This document shows, piece after piece, positions 52,924-62,578 of a stretch of DNA of 64,000 bases. The notes under the pieces were generated by a model, which was given only the letters and a program-made list of their open reading frames with translations, had not been told where the DNA came from and searched no databases. The DNA lies in contig CBDDCQ010000006.1 in NCBI GenBank assembly GCA_965226285.1, forward strand, positions 62,001 through 126,000. The letters run 5' to 3'. Made by a program: the position numbers and the translations under genes. Position 1 is the stretch's first letter; each line of letters starts with the position of its first letter. This stretch comes from CBDDCQ01 sp965226285. Lineage in GTDB: Bacteria > Bacteroidota > Bacteroidia > Flavobacteriales > Ichthyobacteriaceae.

Positions 52924-53880
52924 TTAACTTTCAAAAAAAGATTCTACAAATAATTTTTTGTCAAATACTTGTAAATCGTCTATGGATTCTCCTACGCCTA
53001 TATATTTTACAGGTATTTTAAATTCATCTGAAATACCTATGACCACTCCCCCTTTCGCTGTACCATCTAACTTAGTAATTGCCAGAGAAGTAATATCAGT
53101 GGACTTAGTAAATTCTTTAGCTTGTTCTAATGCATTTTGTCCTGTAGAACCATCTAATACTAATAAAACTTCGTGTGGTGCATTGGGTATAATCTTTTTC
53201 ATTACATTTTTTATCTTAGTCAATTCGTTCATCAAATTCACTTTATTATGTAACCTACCTGCAGTATCTATAATTACTACATCTGCTTTTTGAGCCTTTG
53301 CAGATTCTAAGGTATCATACGTCACAGAGGCTGGATCTGCACCCATATTTTGCTTTACAATAGGTACATTTACCTTTTCACTCCATATGGTAAGTTGTTC
53401 TGCTGCTGCTGCCCTAAAGGTATCTGCTGCACCTAATACTACCTTTTTACCCATATTTTTGTATTGATAAGCTAACTTTCCTATAGTAGTAGTTTTTCCT
53501 ACACCATTTACACCTACTATCATAATTACATAAGGGGTATCCAATTTAGGAATACAAAATTCTAAATTGTTTTCTGAGCCATTGGATTGAAGTAGTTTTT
53601 CTATCTCTTGCTTTAGAATAGAATTGAGTTCTTCTACTCCCAAATATTTTTCTTTGGATATTCTCTTTTCTATCTGTTCTATAATTTTTAAAGTAGTATT
53701 TACTCCTACATCTGACGTGATGAGTACTTCCTCCAAATTGTCTAATACATCATCATCTACCTTGTATTTTCCCACAATAGCTTTAGCAAGTTTAGTAAAA
53801 ATAGACTTTTTAGTTTTATATAGCCCTTTATCTAAACTTTCTTTTTTCTCTTTTGAGAAAATATTTTTGAATACTCCCAT
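52924..53880 (-). CDS. ftsY: signal recognition particle receptor FtsY
   Basis: The docking GTPase that delivers ribosome-bound SRP to the membrane translocon. The 318 residues show the SRP GTPase motifs: GVNGVGKTTTIGKLA (G1), DTFRAAAAEQL, DTAGRLHNK (G3) and TKLDGTAKGG (G4). The N-terminal acidic region is short, as in other Bacteroidota FtsY proteins. It stands alone, and the 244 bp to the next gene contain a degenerate reading frame, described separately. Confidence 0.95.
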   Translation of the reverse strand: MGVFKNIFSKEKKESLDKGLYKTKKSIFTKLAKAIVGKYKVDDDVLDNLEEVLITSDVGVNTTLKIIEQIEKRISKEKYLGVEELNSILKQEIEKLLQSNGSENNLEFCIPKLDTPYVIMIVGVNGVGKTTTIGKLAYQYKNMGKKVVLGAADTFRAAAAEQLTIWSEKVNVPIVKQNMGADPASVTYDTLESAKAQKADVVIIDTAGRLHNKVNLMNELTKIKNVMKKIIPNAPHEVLLVLDGSTGQNALEQAKEFTKSTDITSLAITKLDGTAKGGVVIGISDEFKIPVKYIGVGESIDDLQVFDKKLFVESFFES

Positions 53881-53944
53881 ATACCTTATGACGATAAATT
53901 AATGATTCCCTGCCTTTCCTTATAAATATCTACAAATAGTTTGC

Positions 53945-54110
53945 AAAATTACTAAAAATTTTCTTTAACGGTATTTGCGCTAAATAAAATTTCTTAACAA
54001 AAGCCTCTGCACATTTTTCTCCATCTATGGCAGCTGAGATGATATACCTCCTCTTGTAAAACTTGCCTCTCTTCACAGGGTATAAATTCTGGATGTTCTA
54101 TAGTTTATTT
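53945..54110 (-). pseudogene. unidentified gene remnant between ftsY and the glycosyltransferase
   Basis: On the minus strand a start (MIQEINKL) is followed by a stop, and then an open stretch reads NLYPVKRGKFYKRRYIISAA and IDGEKCAEAFVKKF. This looks protein-like, but I cannot name the family, and it is too short to be functional. Confidence 0.3.
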
Positions 54111-54124
54111 ATCTCTTGTATCAT

Positions 54125-55405
54125 CTATAATATTTCTGTAAATTTTTGGGTCAAATTTTTCCGAGAATATTTTAGGTGATATTTTTCAGTAAATCTTATG
54201 TTTCTTCCTTTTTCCCAATGTCTTAGTTTCTCATTTAAAAAATAGAATATCTCATTTTGGGATTCCTTATAATCAAAAGTCTTTCCTGTATTGCACTGCT
54301 GTATGATTTGATTAACTAATCCTGTTTTCCCTCCTAAACATACAATGGGGTTTTTAGTAGCAATATATTCAAATAATTTACCCGGCAAGTGATTTGTGTA
54401 TTCTTTGATATTTGGTATAATTAGGAACAATATATGAGCCTTCATCATCATACCTAAAGCCTCTTGATATGGAATATAGTCTGTATCATCTACCTCGATA
54501 TTTTCTTTTTTACACAATTCTTTCACCTGTTGCCCTATAGCCCCTACAAATTTGAGTTTTATATCTATGTGATTATTTTCTTTAACTAACTTCCCACATG
54601 CCTCGATAAAACTGTATATAGGTTGTGTAGGAGAAAGTGATCCAAAATAGGCTATCTCAAAAGTGGAAGGAAAGATACTAGGTTTAATATTCACCTTAAA
54701 TAATGATTCATCAAACCCATTAGGAATAAAATGTATTTTACTTTTGTTATTTATCTTTTGCTGCAATATATCCTTAGCACTTACTAATATTATTTTGTCA
54801 GCCGAATTTAAAACACTTTTTTCGTATTGTCTCTCTATCCAATGGGTTAGTTTAGTTTTGTACATCCCTTTGGTATAATAGGCACCTAACCATGGATCTC
54901 TAAAATCTGCTATGTATTTTATGGCTAATTTTTTTTTTAATTTCATTCCTACTAGTTGCGTAGAATGTGGAGGTGTAGATACTACAACGGTATCTATATT
55001 GTATTTTTTTATAAGTTGTTTTGCTTTTATATAACAATATTTATTCCACCCTTTTCTAGGGTCAGGTATAAAAAAGTTACCCCTTATAAAACGAGTAATT
55101 TTTTTTAATAAACTCGGGAGTGTCTTTTCTCCGCTAAAAGACGGATTCGGTAGTTTATTCTTATTTAACTTTTTATATAGCGATAGTACTTCTACTGATT
55201 TGGTTTTATAGACTTTGATGTCTTTTTGTACTTCATCTACAAGGCTTTGGTCTATAATGGGATAAGAGGCGTATTTTTCATCTACGGTAAGTACTATTGG
55301 CATCACATCAAATTGTGGCAAGTACTTTACAAACTGTAGTACTCGTTGTACCCCAGGACCTCCTGAAGGAGGCCAATAGTACGCTATAATAAGGATTTTT
55401 TTCAT
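54125..55405 (-). CDS. glycosyltransferase, GT4 type
   Basis: A 426-residue cytoplasmic glycosyltransferase. The N-terminal ILIIAYYWPPSGGPGVQRVLQFVKYLPQ is typical of the GT4-type N domain in Bacteroidota. The later EIAYFGSLSPTQPIYSFIEA and KLFEYIATKNPIVCLGG correspond to the donor-binding domain. The acceptor is unknown. Such genes often belong to polysaccharide or glycoprotein pathways, but there are no partner genes nearby. Confidence 0.88.
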   Translation of the reverse strand: MKKILIIAYYWPPSGGPGVQRVLQFVKYLPQFDVMPIVLTVDEKYASYPIIDQSLVDEVQKDIKVYKTKSVEVLSLYKKLNKNKLPNPSFSGEKTLPSLLKKITRFIRGNFFIPDPRKGWNKYCYIKAKQLIKKYNIDTVVVSTPPHSTQLVGMKLKKKLAIKYIADFRDPWLGAYYTKGMYKTKLTHWIERQYEKSVLNSADKIILVSAKDILQQKINNKSKIHFIPNGFDESLFKVNIKPSIFPSTFEIAYFGSLSPTQPIYSFIEACGKLVKENNHIDIKLKFVGAIGQQVKELCKKENIEVDDTDYIPYQEALGMMMKAHILFLIIPNIKEYTNHLPGKLFEYIATKNPIVCLGGKTGLVNQIIQQCNTGKTFDYKESQNEIFYFLNEKLRHWEKGRNIRFTEKYHLKYSRKNLTQKFTEIL

Positions 55406-55824
55406 AAATTATACGCCTCTTACATTTGCTTTTACAAAGCTTATATTTTTAAGGAAAGCAAAAATACAAATTTGTTTCTTTAAGTAGAAATTAAATATAT
55501 GGCTTCGTAAGAGTCAAAAAGAGTATATAGATTGAAGAACTCAAATTCGTTATATTTGCATTGTAAAATGTACTTTTGTCCATGATTAATCGTTCATCAT
55601 ATCCCCTAACCTATACAATAGCGAATAAAAGTGAAAAAGGAAAAGAATAGTTATATTTGAAAGGTATTAGGAAATTTTGACCATACAAAATGTGATCCGT
55701 TTCCAAACTTTTTACAAAATTCTTAATCAGTTTTGGTACTGTCTCAAAATATTTAATTTCATTGTCACATCTTTTTTATGTCAAAATTAGTTAAAGTATT
55801 TTAAAAATAAAAGTAATTAACGTA

Positions 55825-55927
55825 AGTTTGATATACGAAAAAAATAAAACTATTAGGAATAATCAATGGAAGAACATCTTTAGTATGATAATTTAAAAAT
55901 GTTTTATTTTTTTTCGTATATCAAACT
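55825..55927. repeat. large inverted repeat after the peroxiredoxin gene
   Basis: Left arm AGTTTGATATACGAAAAAAA (55825-55850) pairs with its complement at 55901-55927 over about 25 bp with one bulged base; the loop is 50 nt. It lies 10 bp after the peroxiredoxin stop. It may be a terminator or a small mobile palindrome. The rest of 55406-55936 contains no gene. Confidence 0.7.
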
Positions 55928-55936
55928 CATTTTAGT

Positions 55937-56572
55937 TTAGTTTTTTGAAAGGTATTTTGCTGTACCTTCATGGGTTGGCTTCATTCCTTCTTTTCCATGA
56001 GACCAGTTTGCAGGGCAAACTTCTCCATTGTTTTCAAAAAACTGAAGGGCATCTATTATTCTAAGTACCTCATCTACATCCCTACCCAAAGGTAAATTAT
56101 TTACCAATTGATGCTGTACTATTCCCTTTTTATCTATTAGAAAAACACCTCTGTAGGCAATAAGATCTGGTGCTGTAGCTTCTAATTCATCGTTTTCGTT
56201 ATAAATATATTCTCCTGTAAGTACATCATAATTATTGGAGATGGTTTTATTTGTATCTGCTACCAATGGGTAAGTTACACCCTTGATCCCTCCTTGATTT
56301 TTCTCCATTTGTAGCCACCCCCAGTGACATTGTTCTGTATCAGTAGATACGCCTATTACCTGTACGTCTCTCTTTTCAAACTCTGTTAATTTATCTTGAA
56401 AAGCGTGTAACTCTGTAGGACATACAGAAGTAAAGTCCTTTGGATAGAAAAACAATACTACATACTTTTTATCTTTGAACTGCTCTAAGGAGAAATTCTG
56501 TACATACTCACCTCCATTGATAACTGCTGAAGCGTTAAATTGAGGTGCTTTTTTTCCAACTAATACTGACAT
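55937..56572 (-). CDS. ahpC: 2-Cys peroxiredoxin
   Basis: Reduces hydrogen and organic peroxides. The 211-residue product has the peroxidatic site FYPKDFTSVCPTELHAFQ (Cys about 51) and the resolving site GEVCPANW near the C-terminus, so it is a typical 2-Cys enzyme of the AhpC/Prx1 group. No ahpF is adjacent, so it may use thioredoxin. A minus-strand TAAATTTG -7 element lies at 56610-56617, about 40 bp before the start. The gene ends beside a large hairpin. Confidence 0.93.
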   Translation of the reverse strand: MSVLVGKKAPQFNASAVINGGEYVQNFSLEQFKDKKYVVLFFYPKDFTSVCPTELHAFQDKLTEFEKRDVQVIGVSTDTEQCHWGWLQMEKNQGGIKGVTYPLVADTNKTISNNYDVLTGEYIYNENDELEATAPDLIAYRGVFLIDKKGIVQHQLVNNLPLGRDVDEVLRIIDALQFFENNGEVCPANWSHGKEGMKPTHEGTAKYLSKN

Positions 56573-56609
56573 AATTAATTTTGTATTTAGATTTATAAAT
56601 TTTAAATTG

Positions 56610-56617
56610 CAAATTTA
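56610..56617 (-). promoter_or_regulatory. -7 element of the peroxiredoxin gene
   Basis: Minus-strand TAAATTTG, about 40 bp before the ATG. The 56573-56975 region between this gene and kbl is non-coding and holds divergent promoters, with a TATCTTTG for kbl at 56918-56925. Confidence 0.45.
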
Positions 56618-56917
56618 ATAATCTTTTTTCTTTCTTATGAAAAATTTATTGATGAACCGTTTATAATGTTGCCTAACTTAACAAAAATGTACCTCAAAAT
56701 ATATTTGTCCCAAAATGTTTTTACGCAATAATTCAAGGACTACTTCATTAATTATCGGAATAATTGTTCTCACTATAAACTTGTAATACCAAATTGAATA
56801 CGTCGATTTTTTATATTTCTTAGATAATTTCAATTAAATCGCTCATATTTTAGGAAATATTTTTAATAATCGATATGTTTTAAGCATAATTCACACGCTC
56901 AATTCCTAATTAATATA

Positions 56918-56925
56918 TATCTTTG
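56918..56925 (+). promoter_or_regulatory. -7 element of the kbl-tdh promoter
   Basis: TATCTTTG fits the TAnnTTTG consensus, 50 bp before the kbl ATG. No good -33 element is visible. Confidence 0.4.
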
Positions 56926-56975
56926 TAGAATTATTAAAGCATTCTAAGATATTGTTTTAACACTATAGAGACAGT

Positions 56976-58169
56976 ATGGATAAACGAGTATTTTTACAAA
57001 ATTTACAAGGTGAGATAGAGGATTTGAAAACACAGGGATTGTACAAAGTTGAAAGAGTGATTACCACTCCTCAACGGGTAGATATATCAGCCTATGGCAA
57101 AGAAGTGATATGCTTGTGTGCAAATAATTACCTTGGTCTTGCCGATAATAAAGAAATTGCAAATGCTGCCATAGCCCATTTAGAAAAAGGGAACTACGGT
57201 ATGGCATCAGTGCGTTTTATATGTGGTACGCAAAGCATACATAAAACTTTAGAAGAGAAAATATCTAATTTTTTGGGTATGGAAGATACTATTTTGTACT
57301 CTTCTTGCTTTGATGCCAACGGTGGACTCTTTGAAACGCTATTATCTAAGGAAGATGCTATTATCTCTGATGCACTTAACCATGCCTCTATCATAGATGG
57401 TATAAGGCTCTGTAAGGCTCGATGTTACCGTTACAACAACAACGATATGGCAGACTTAGAATTTAAACTGCAAGAAGCAGATGCCAACCGAGCAAGGTAC
57501 AAACTCATTGCTACTGATGGAGTATTTTCTATGGATGGATATATTGCCAACCTACAGGCGATTTGCGATTTAGCAGATAAATATAACGCTATAGTAATGG
57601 TAGATGACAGCCACGCCGTAGGCTTTGTAGGAGAAAATGGTAAAGGTACGCACGAGTATTGTAATGTTATGGATAGAGTAGATATTATTACAGGTACTTT
57701 GGGTAAAGCCCTTGGGGGAGCGTCTGGGGGCTATACTTCGGGTAAAAAAGAAATTATAGAGTGGCTAAGGCAACGTTCTAGACCTTATTTGTTCTCTAAT
57801 ACTTTAACGCCTTCTTTGGCGGCGGCATCGCTTAAAGTATTAGATATTGTAGAACAAAAAGGGGATTTAAGAAAAAAACTCAAGGAAAATTCTCAATACT
57901 TTAGAGAGAATATGACGGCTTTAGGTTTTACATTACTACAGGGCGATCATCCCATTATACCTGTGATGATAGGCGATGCCGCCTTGGCAACTAAAATGGC
58001 AGATATGATGTTAGAAGAGGGCATATATGTAGTAGGTTTTTCATTCCCTGTAGTACCTATAGGACAGGCGAGAATACGCACCCAAATGAATGCAGCACTT
58101 ACCCAAGCACAATTAGATAAAGCCATTAGTACCTTTGAAAAAGTAGGAAAAGTATTGAATATTATTTAA
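56976..58169 (+). CDS. kbl: glycine C-acetyltransferase (2-amino-3-ketobutyrate CoA ligase)
   Basis: A PLP enzyme that cleaves 2-amino-3-ketobutyrate with CoA into glycine and acetyl-CoA, the second step of threonine breakdown. The 397-residue product has LCANNYLGLADN, SDALNHASIIDGIRLCKA, VMVDDSHAVGFVG (PLP aspartate) and GTLGKALGGASGGY with the Schiff-base lysine. Tdh follows 166 bp downstream; the two catalyse consecutive steps (Tdh first), which supports both assignments. Confidence 0.95.
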   Translation: MDKRVFLQNLQGEIEDLKTQGLYKVERVITTPQRVDISAYGKEVICLCANNYLGLADNKEIANAAIAHLEKGNYGMASVRFICGTQSIHKTLEEKISNFLGMEDTILYSSCFDANGGLFETLLSKEDAIISDALNHASIIDGIRLCKARCYRYNNNDMADLEFKLQEADANRARYKLIATDGVFSMDGYIANLQAICDLADKYNAIVMVDDSHAVGFVGENGKGTHEYCNVMDRVDIITGTLGKALGGASGGYTSGKKEIIEWLRQRSRPYLFSNTLTPSLAAASLKVLDIVEQKGDLRKKLKENSQYFRENMTALGFTLLQGDHPIIPVMIGDAALATKMADMMLEEGIYVVGFSFPVVPIGQARIRTQMNAALTQAQLDKAISTFEKVGKVLNII

Positions 58170-58173
58170 AGTT

Positions 58174-58312
58174 ATGAAAGATTATCAATATTTTATCGAT
58201 ATAAGGAGTAAACCAATATGATGGTGGTAATGATGAAAAGGTGATTGAATACTTTAGCAAATCCATTCAAATCAATAATAAATATAAAGAGGTTTTTCTT
58301 ATGCTGTTTTAA
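58174..58312 (+). pseudogene. TPR-like remnant between kbl and tdh
   Basis: A start at 58174 (MKDYQYFIDIRSKPI) ends in a stop. In another frame the text continues GNDEKVIEYFSKSIQINNKY, which looks like a tetratricopeptide repeat. It is a broken, short gene fragment that fills most of the kbl-tdh gap. Confidence 0.4.
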
Positions 58313-58335
58313 TATTTTATCAAGCACTATAAGGT

Positions 58336-59382
58336 ATGGCACAAAAAACAATGAAAGCCTTAGTAAAGACAAAAAGAGAAAAAGGACTCTGGATACAAGA
58401 AGTTCCTATACCCGAGTGTAGTACTAATGATGTACTGATTAAAATCAAAAAAAACGCCATCTGTGGCACGGATATACACATTTACAATTGGGACAAATGG
58501 TCTGAAAATACGATACCTGTACCTATGACAGTAGGACATGAATTTGTAGGAGAAATTGTAAAAGTAGGTAGTGGCGTACAAGGTTATTACGTAGGACAGA
58601 GAGTAAGTGGAGAAGGGCATATTACTTGTAATATTTGTAGAAATTGCCGTACCGGTAAGGCACACATTTGTCAGAAAATCAAAGGCATAGGAGTACACCT
58701 GCCGGGAGCTTTTGCAGAGTATTTGAGTCTGCCTGCTACCAATGTAGTAGTAATGCCCAATTCTATACCTAATAAAATTGCCTCTATCTTAGATCCTTTA
58801 GGAAATGCAGTACATACTACCCTATCATTTGAAATGGTAGGTGAAGATGTTTTGATTACTGGAGCAGGACCTATTGGTTGTATGGCGGTAGCAGTAGCCA
58901 AAAAAGCAGGGGCTCGTAGAGTTGTAATTACAGATATTAACCGCTACCGATTGGAATTAGCCCGAAAATTAGGAGCCGACTTTGCCATAGATGTAAGTGA
59001 AGAAAACTTAGAAGAAATTATGTTTACCAAAGTAGGATTAAATGAAGGCTTTGATGTAGGCTTGGAAATGTCAGGGGCACCTTCTGCATTTAACACCATG
59101 ATAGATTGCCTTAGACCCGGTAGCCCTATATCTCTCTTAGGCATTCCTTCCAAAAATAGTTTTGAAATAGACTGGGGAAGTTTTATTTTTAAAGGATTGA
59201 TACTAAAAGGCATCTACGGTAGAGAGATGTTTGACACTTGGTACAAAATGATGGCGATGATAGATGGAGGATTAGATGTATCAGGTGTAATTACACATAC
59301 CTTTAAAATAGATGACTTTGAAAAAGGCTTTGATGTGATGAATAGTGGGCAAAGTGGTAAAGTAATACTGGAGTGGGATTGA
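58336..59382 (+). CDS. tdh: L-threonine 3-dehydrogenase
   Basis: A zinc-dependent medium-chain dehydrogenase that oxidises threonine to 2-amino-3-ketobutyrate. The 348-residue product shows the catalytic zinc site AICGTDIHIYNWDKW and GHEFVGEIV, the structural zinc cysteines CNICRNCRTGKAHIC, and the NAD motif GAGPIGCMAVAVAKKAGA. It partners with kbl. The sequence after the stop leads directly into the leftward remnant at 59387. Confidence 0.95.
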   Translation: MAQKTMKALVKTKREKGLWIQEVPIPECSTNDVLIKIKKNAICGTDIHIYNWDKWSENTIPVPMTVGHEFVGEIVKVGSGVQGYYVGQRVSGEGHITCNICRNCRTGKAHICQKIKGIGVHLPGAFAEYLSLPATNVVVMPNSIPNKIASILDPLGNAVHTTLSFEMVGEDVLITGAGPIGCMAVAVAKKAGARRVVITDINRYRLELARKLGADFAIDVSEENLEEIMFTKVGLNEGFDVGLEMSGAPSAFNTMIDCLRPGSPISLLGIPSKNSFEIDWGSFIFKGLILKGIYGREMFDTWYKMMAMIDGGLDVSGVITHTFKIDDFEKGFDVMNSGQSGKVILEWD

Positions 59383-59386
59383 TTTT

Positions 59387-59473
59387 TCATATTTGCCGTA
59401 CTTCGCATTGTTCCAATACTTTTACAATGTTTTCTAAGCAATTTTCTTGATAGGGTTGTTTTTCAAAGTGCAT
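59387..59473 (-). pseudogene. 28-codon N-terminal remnant of a helicase or restriction gene
   Basis: An ATG at 59473, directly after the DUF262 stop, opens a frame reading MHFEKQPYQENCLENIVKVL and ending in EQCEVRQI, then stop. The YQEx-C-x-x-N-I pattern is like the opening of type III restriction or DEAD-type helicase subunits. The body of the gene is gone; the frame ends beside the convergent tdh gene. It was probably the second gene of a defence operon with DUF262. Confidence 0.4.
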
Positions 59474-61549
59474 TTACTTTAGCTTAACAAAAAATTCATC
59501 TTGAAGACCGTATTCTTTTAAAACTTTTTGTAAACAATTTGCTATGTCTCTACTACTTTTAGTTCCTTCAACATATAGATTATTAGCTATCTCTAAAGGT
59601 TTTGGTAAATTTTCCTTATCATTTGAGAACCATGTGCTGGTATGGCTATAGTTTAGTAAAGGTTCATTATCCAAATCATATAGTTTTATCAGTACATATT
59701 GTAATAATTCCCCCCAATTATTATTTTTCAGATTCTGAATCTCTCCGATCAGTTTATAGGCTTCTATTTTGGTTCGGGTTGTATCAAAACTTTGTAAAGG
59801 AACCCATTCTGTATCATCGTACTGTTTATACTGTTCACGATCTTCAATATCGGGAAACACTTTATTAAATAAATGGGTCATATCCTCGGCTCTGTCTTGT
59901 ATCGCTTTTTCATTCCATACCTCCACTTCATCAAAATATTTATTTAACGATATATTACTATATTCTTTCATAAGCCTTTTCTTCTCCGTAAATGGTTTGT
60001 TGCTATGTTTGGGATTGTATCCCGTTAATGTTAAGTTCCCAATCGTATGTAAATATTTTTCATGTACTTCTTTCCAATCATCTCCTAACTCTTTTTTCCA
60101 CCATTCAGGTAAATTTTGAGGCATTATATGTTCAATAGTGATACCATCGTTTATATCAATTCTTTCTTTGCTGTTATGATTACATATTGAGCTTAATACA
60201 GTTTTACATAGTTGAGTTTTTGTACTACCATATACAGGATTATAAAATGGCATTTCTTTTATAATTTCTTTATTATCAGGATATCTGTCTCTGTGTGAAA
60301 AATTAGCAAAAACACGATAAAGAGATGATAAGTAATCCTCGTTTAAATTTTTATTGATACGATGATACAGATTAGGATATAAATTATTATAAATATTTGT
60401 TGGTAAACTAATAAAAGCTCTTCGAATGTAATAGTTTTTTATAAAATCTAATACTTTACAAACAGTTTTTAATGAAAGTTTTCCGGTTTTATATAAGTCC
60501 ATAAGCCCCATAAAATAAGGATATGGGGTGGTTTGATTCAAAACTCGAAATAAGGAGAAATAGTGTTCCAATGGAGGTTCAGGACAAGAGAACGCAAACC
60601 AACGATAGTATTGGGTATATTCAACTAATTCCATTAAACATTGTTCAATATTTTCAAGGTCGTTATTTTGTTGAGATAAGTCATTAATATGTTTTTTAAA
60701 GTCTAAATAAACATATTTTTCTTCTAAAAAACGTTTATTTTTATGCATCAAATAATACCATATTGCTTTAGTGGTACGAGGAACTTGTTTTCCTTTTTCA
60801 ATAAATAGGGTGTTTTTTTCAATTTTTTGCCAATAATCATCAAACCATCTATTTTGTAATTCCTGCGGTCTATCCATTAAAATATAATTACGAATCAAGT
60901 CAGCATCAGCTAATCGCTTCCCTGTAGAATTAATGGTTTCAAAAACCACCTGTGGCTTATCTCCATCAGCCGTTTTTAATTCAATTTGTACAATTTGTAA
61001 CTTTGAGAATGCTTTCCATAAATCATCAATACTATATCTTTTACAGAAATACTTTACTTTCTGTTCAAATAATCGGTAGTTTTTATAGATGGCGGTTTGT
61101 TTGATACTATCACTTAAATTGGCGTCTTCTTTAAACAAACTTTCATAGGCAGTACTATCTTGATTGACTTGTTTTAATCTGATATATGATTCGAGATTTT
61201 TTGAACGTTTATTGATTAAATAATCTTCCCATATAGCTTCCGACAAAAATTCATCTTTGGATTTAATTTTTTTATTCTTGAGTAAATTACAAATGGCAAG
61301 CATCAATAAAGAAATACTCGTGAGACGTTGTTGTCCATCAATTAAAATGAGTTCATTGCTACGTTCAGATACGACAACAAATGCTCCTAAAAAATAAGTC
61401 TTTAAATTCTTGTGATGAACATCTGCTATATCGTCAAATAAGCGTTCACATTGTGACCTATCCCAAGCATAGTTCCGTTGATATTTAGGAATAATAAAAT
61501 GGTTTTTATTCGCCATAAATTCTAATAATTTTTTGTGTACAGCTTCCAT
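59474..61549 (-). CDS. DUF262/DUF1524 protein, GmrSD-like defence nuclease
   Basis: A 691-residue protein with an N-terminal DUF262 (ParB-like) domain: PKYQRNYAWDRSQ and ILIDGQQRLTSISLLMLA with the DGQQR motif. A C-terminal DUF1524 HNH nuclease part has TIEHIMPQNLPEWW and HTIGNLTLTGYN (the second metal site). This two-domain single-chain form is related to GmrSD type IV restriction enzymes, which cut modified phage DNA. The nucleotide and modified-base preference is unknown. The remnant behind it suggests a larger system once existed. No methyltransferase is present. Confidence 0.88.
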   Translation of the reverse strand: MEAVHKKLLEFMANKNHFIIPKYQRNYAWDRSQCERLFDDIADVHHKNLKTYFLGAFVVVSERSNELILIDGQQRLTSISLLMLAICNLLKNKKIKSKDEFLSEAIWEDYLINKRSKNLESYIRLKQVNQDSTAYESLFKEDANLSDSIKQTAIYKNYRLFEQKVKYFCKRYSIDDLWKAFSKLQIVQIELKTADGDKPQVVFETINSTGKRLADADLIRNYILMDRPQELQNRWFDDYWQKIEKNTLFIEKGKQVPRTTKAIWYYLMHKNKRFLEEKYVYLDFKKHINDLSQQNNDLENIEQCLMELVEYTQYYRWFAFSCPEPPLEHYFSLFRVLNQTTPYPYFMGLMDLYKTGKLSLKTVCKVLDFIKNYYIRRAFISLPTNIYNNLYPNLYHRINKNLNEDYLSSLYRVFANFSHRDRYPDNKEIIKEMPFYNPVYGSTKTQLCKTVLSSICNHNSKERIDINDGITIEHIMPQNLPEWWKKELGDDWKEVHEKYLHTIGNLTLTGYNPKHSNKPFTEKKRLMKEYSNISLNKYFDEVEVWNEKAIQDRAEDMTHLFNKVFPDIEDREQYKQYDDTEWVPLQSFDTTRTKIEAYKLIGEIQNLKNNNWGELLQYVLIKLYDLDNEPLLNYSHTSTWFSNDKENLPKPLEIANNLYVEGTKSSRDIANCLQKVLKEYGLQDEFFVKLK

Positions 61550-61746
61550 GCTTTTTTTATTTATTTAAACGGTGATTGTATGCTACAAATATAATCTTTT
61601 TAACGGTTCTGTTACCTTCTTTTTGAACTTGTAAGGTTACCATTTTAATGCCTCATAGAATAAAGGGGGCAAAGAATCACCCCCTTTAATTTTTTCAACA
61701 TCATAAGCACAACAATAAAATATCAATTGTGTATGATCCTGTTTTC

Positions 61747-62046
61747 ATGGTTTAGGGTTTAATGGTTATCATTTCTTTTTTGTATTGGTAATTCATAAGG
61801 CAAACATACAAATTTTTTCTTATTAATGTTACTTCCATTCAGATTTTTTTAGGAGGTAGTAAAATTTAACCTCCCCTTTAAATTCCCCTCCTTAAAAGGA
61901 GGGGTTAGGGGTGGTGTAAACCTACTTAATCTTACTTTACAAAGCCCCCCTGCCTTTCGGCAGGTATAAATACATCAAATACATTTTGCATTTACAGCCA
62001 AATCATTATCACCTAAAGTTCAGTGCTATATTATTGAATTGTAAGG
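61747..62046 (-). pseudogene. truncated end of a C10 peptidase, copy 1, plus REP element
   Basis: The minus strand at about 61752-61800 reads NYQYKKEMITIKP then stop, the exact C-terminal tail of the C10 peptidase at the right edge; nothing more of the peptidase remains. The rest of the region holds the CCCCTCCTTAAAAGGAGGGG palindrome (61875-61910) and a CCTGCC...GGCAGG hairpin. The same arrangement recurs at 62579-62872, so this is a tandem duplication with the peptidase deleted. Confidence 0.7.
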
Positions 62047-62568
62047 TTAAAGTTTTAATACAAAAACTACACCAGATTTATTTCCGATTACTTTTACAAA
62101 ACTATCTATAGGAGTCACTACCATTTTACTGGTATATAAATTGTCTTCGTTATATTTAATAAGATGTACATCAGATTTACTCGTTCTTAAAGTTATTTTT
62201 TTAGTGAAAAAAATCCTATTATTTTTGTAAACGTTTAATTCAAAAATACGATCTTTGTCTAAAACAGGGTGACTTATGAAAACGTTCCTACTATCTCTAT
62301 GGTTTTTAGTATTACTCGAAAATAAGATTACTTGTTTAGAACCAATAGTCCTCACGTGTCCTTCTCCTCCTAAACCAATAGTTATAACCGGTTTAGGGAT
62401 AATTTTATCAACACATTCTATTTCGAAACGAAAAGAATTTATAGGTGCTGTTTCAAAATTAATGACGAGCATTAATTTATAAGGACCCAGCGAACAACAA
62501 ATTGCATCATCATCATTAAGACAAGAATAAAATGATAAAATAATAATTATGTATAATAGTTTTTTCAT
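62047..62568 (-). CDS. small lipoprotein, copy 1 (paralogue pair)
   Basis: A 173-residue lipoprotein (Cys16, SFYSC) followed by acidic LNDDD and a beta-rich domain (NSFRFEIECVDKIIPKP, VYKNNRIFFTKKITL). About 85% identical by eye to the copy at 62873-63400. Its family is not recognised. Because it sits behind a C10 peptidase, it may be a protease partner or inhibitor, as in some Bacteroidota C10 clusters; this is inference. It differs from its paralogue in the cysteine-rich tip (AICCSLGP). Confidence 0.65.
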   Translation of the reverse strand: MKKLLYIIIILSFYSCLNDDDAICCSLGPYKLMLVINFETAPINSFRFEIECVDKIIPKPVITIGLGGEGHVRTIGSKQVILFSSNTKNHRDSRNVFISHPVLDKDRIFELNVYKNNRIFFTKKITLRTSKSDVHLIKYNEDNLYTSKMVVTPIDSFVKVIGNKSGVVFVLKL

Positions 62569-62578
62569 AATGGTTAGG

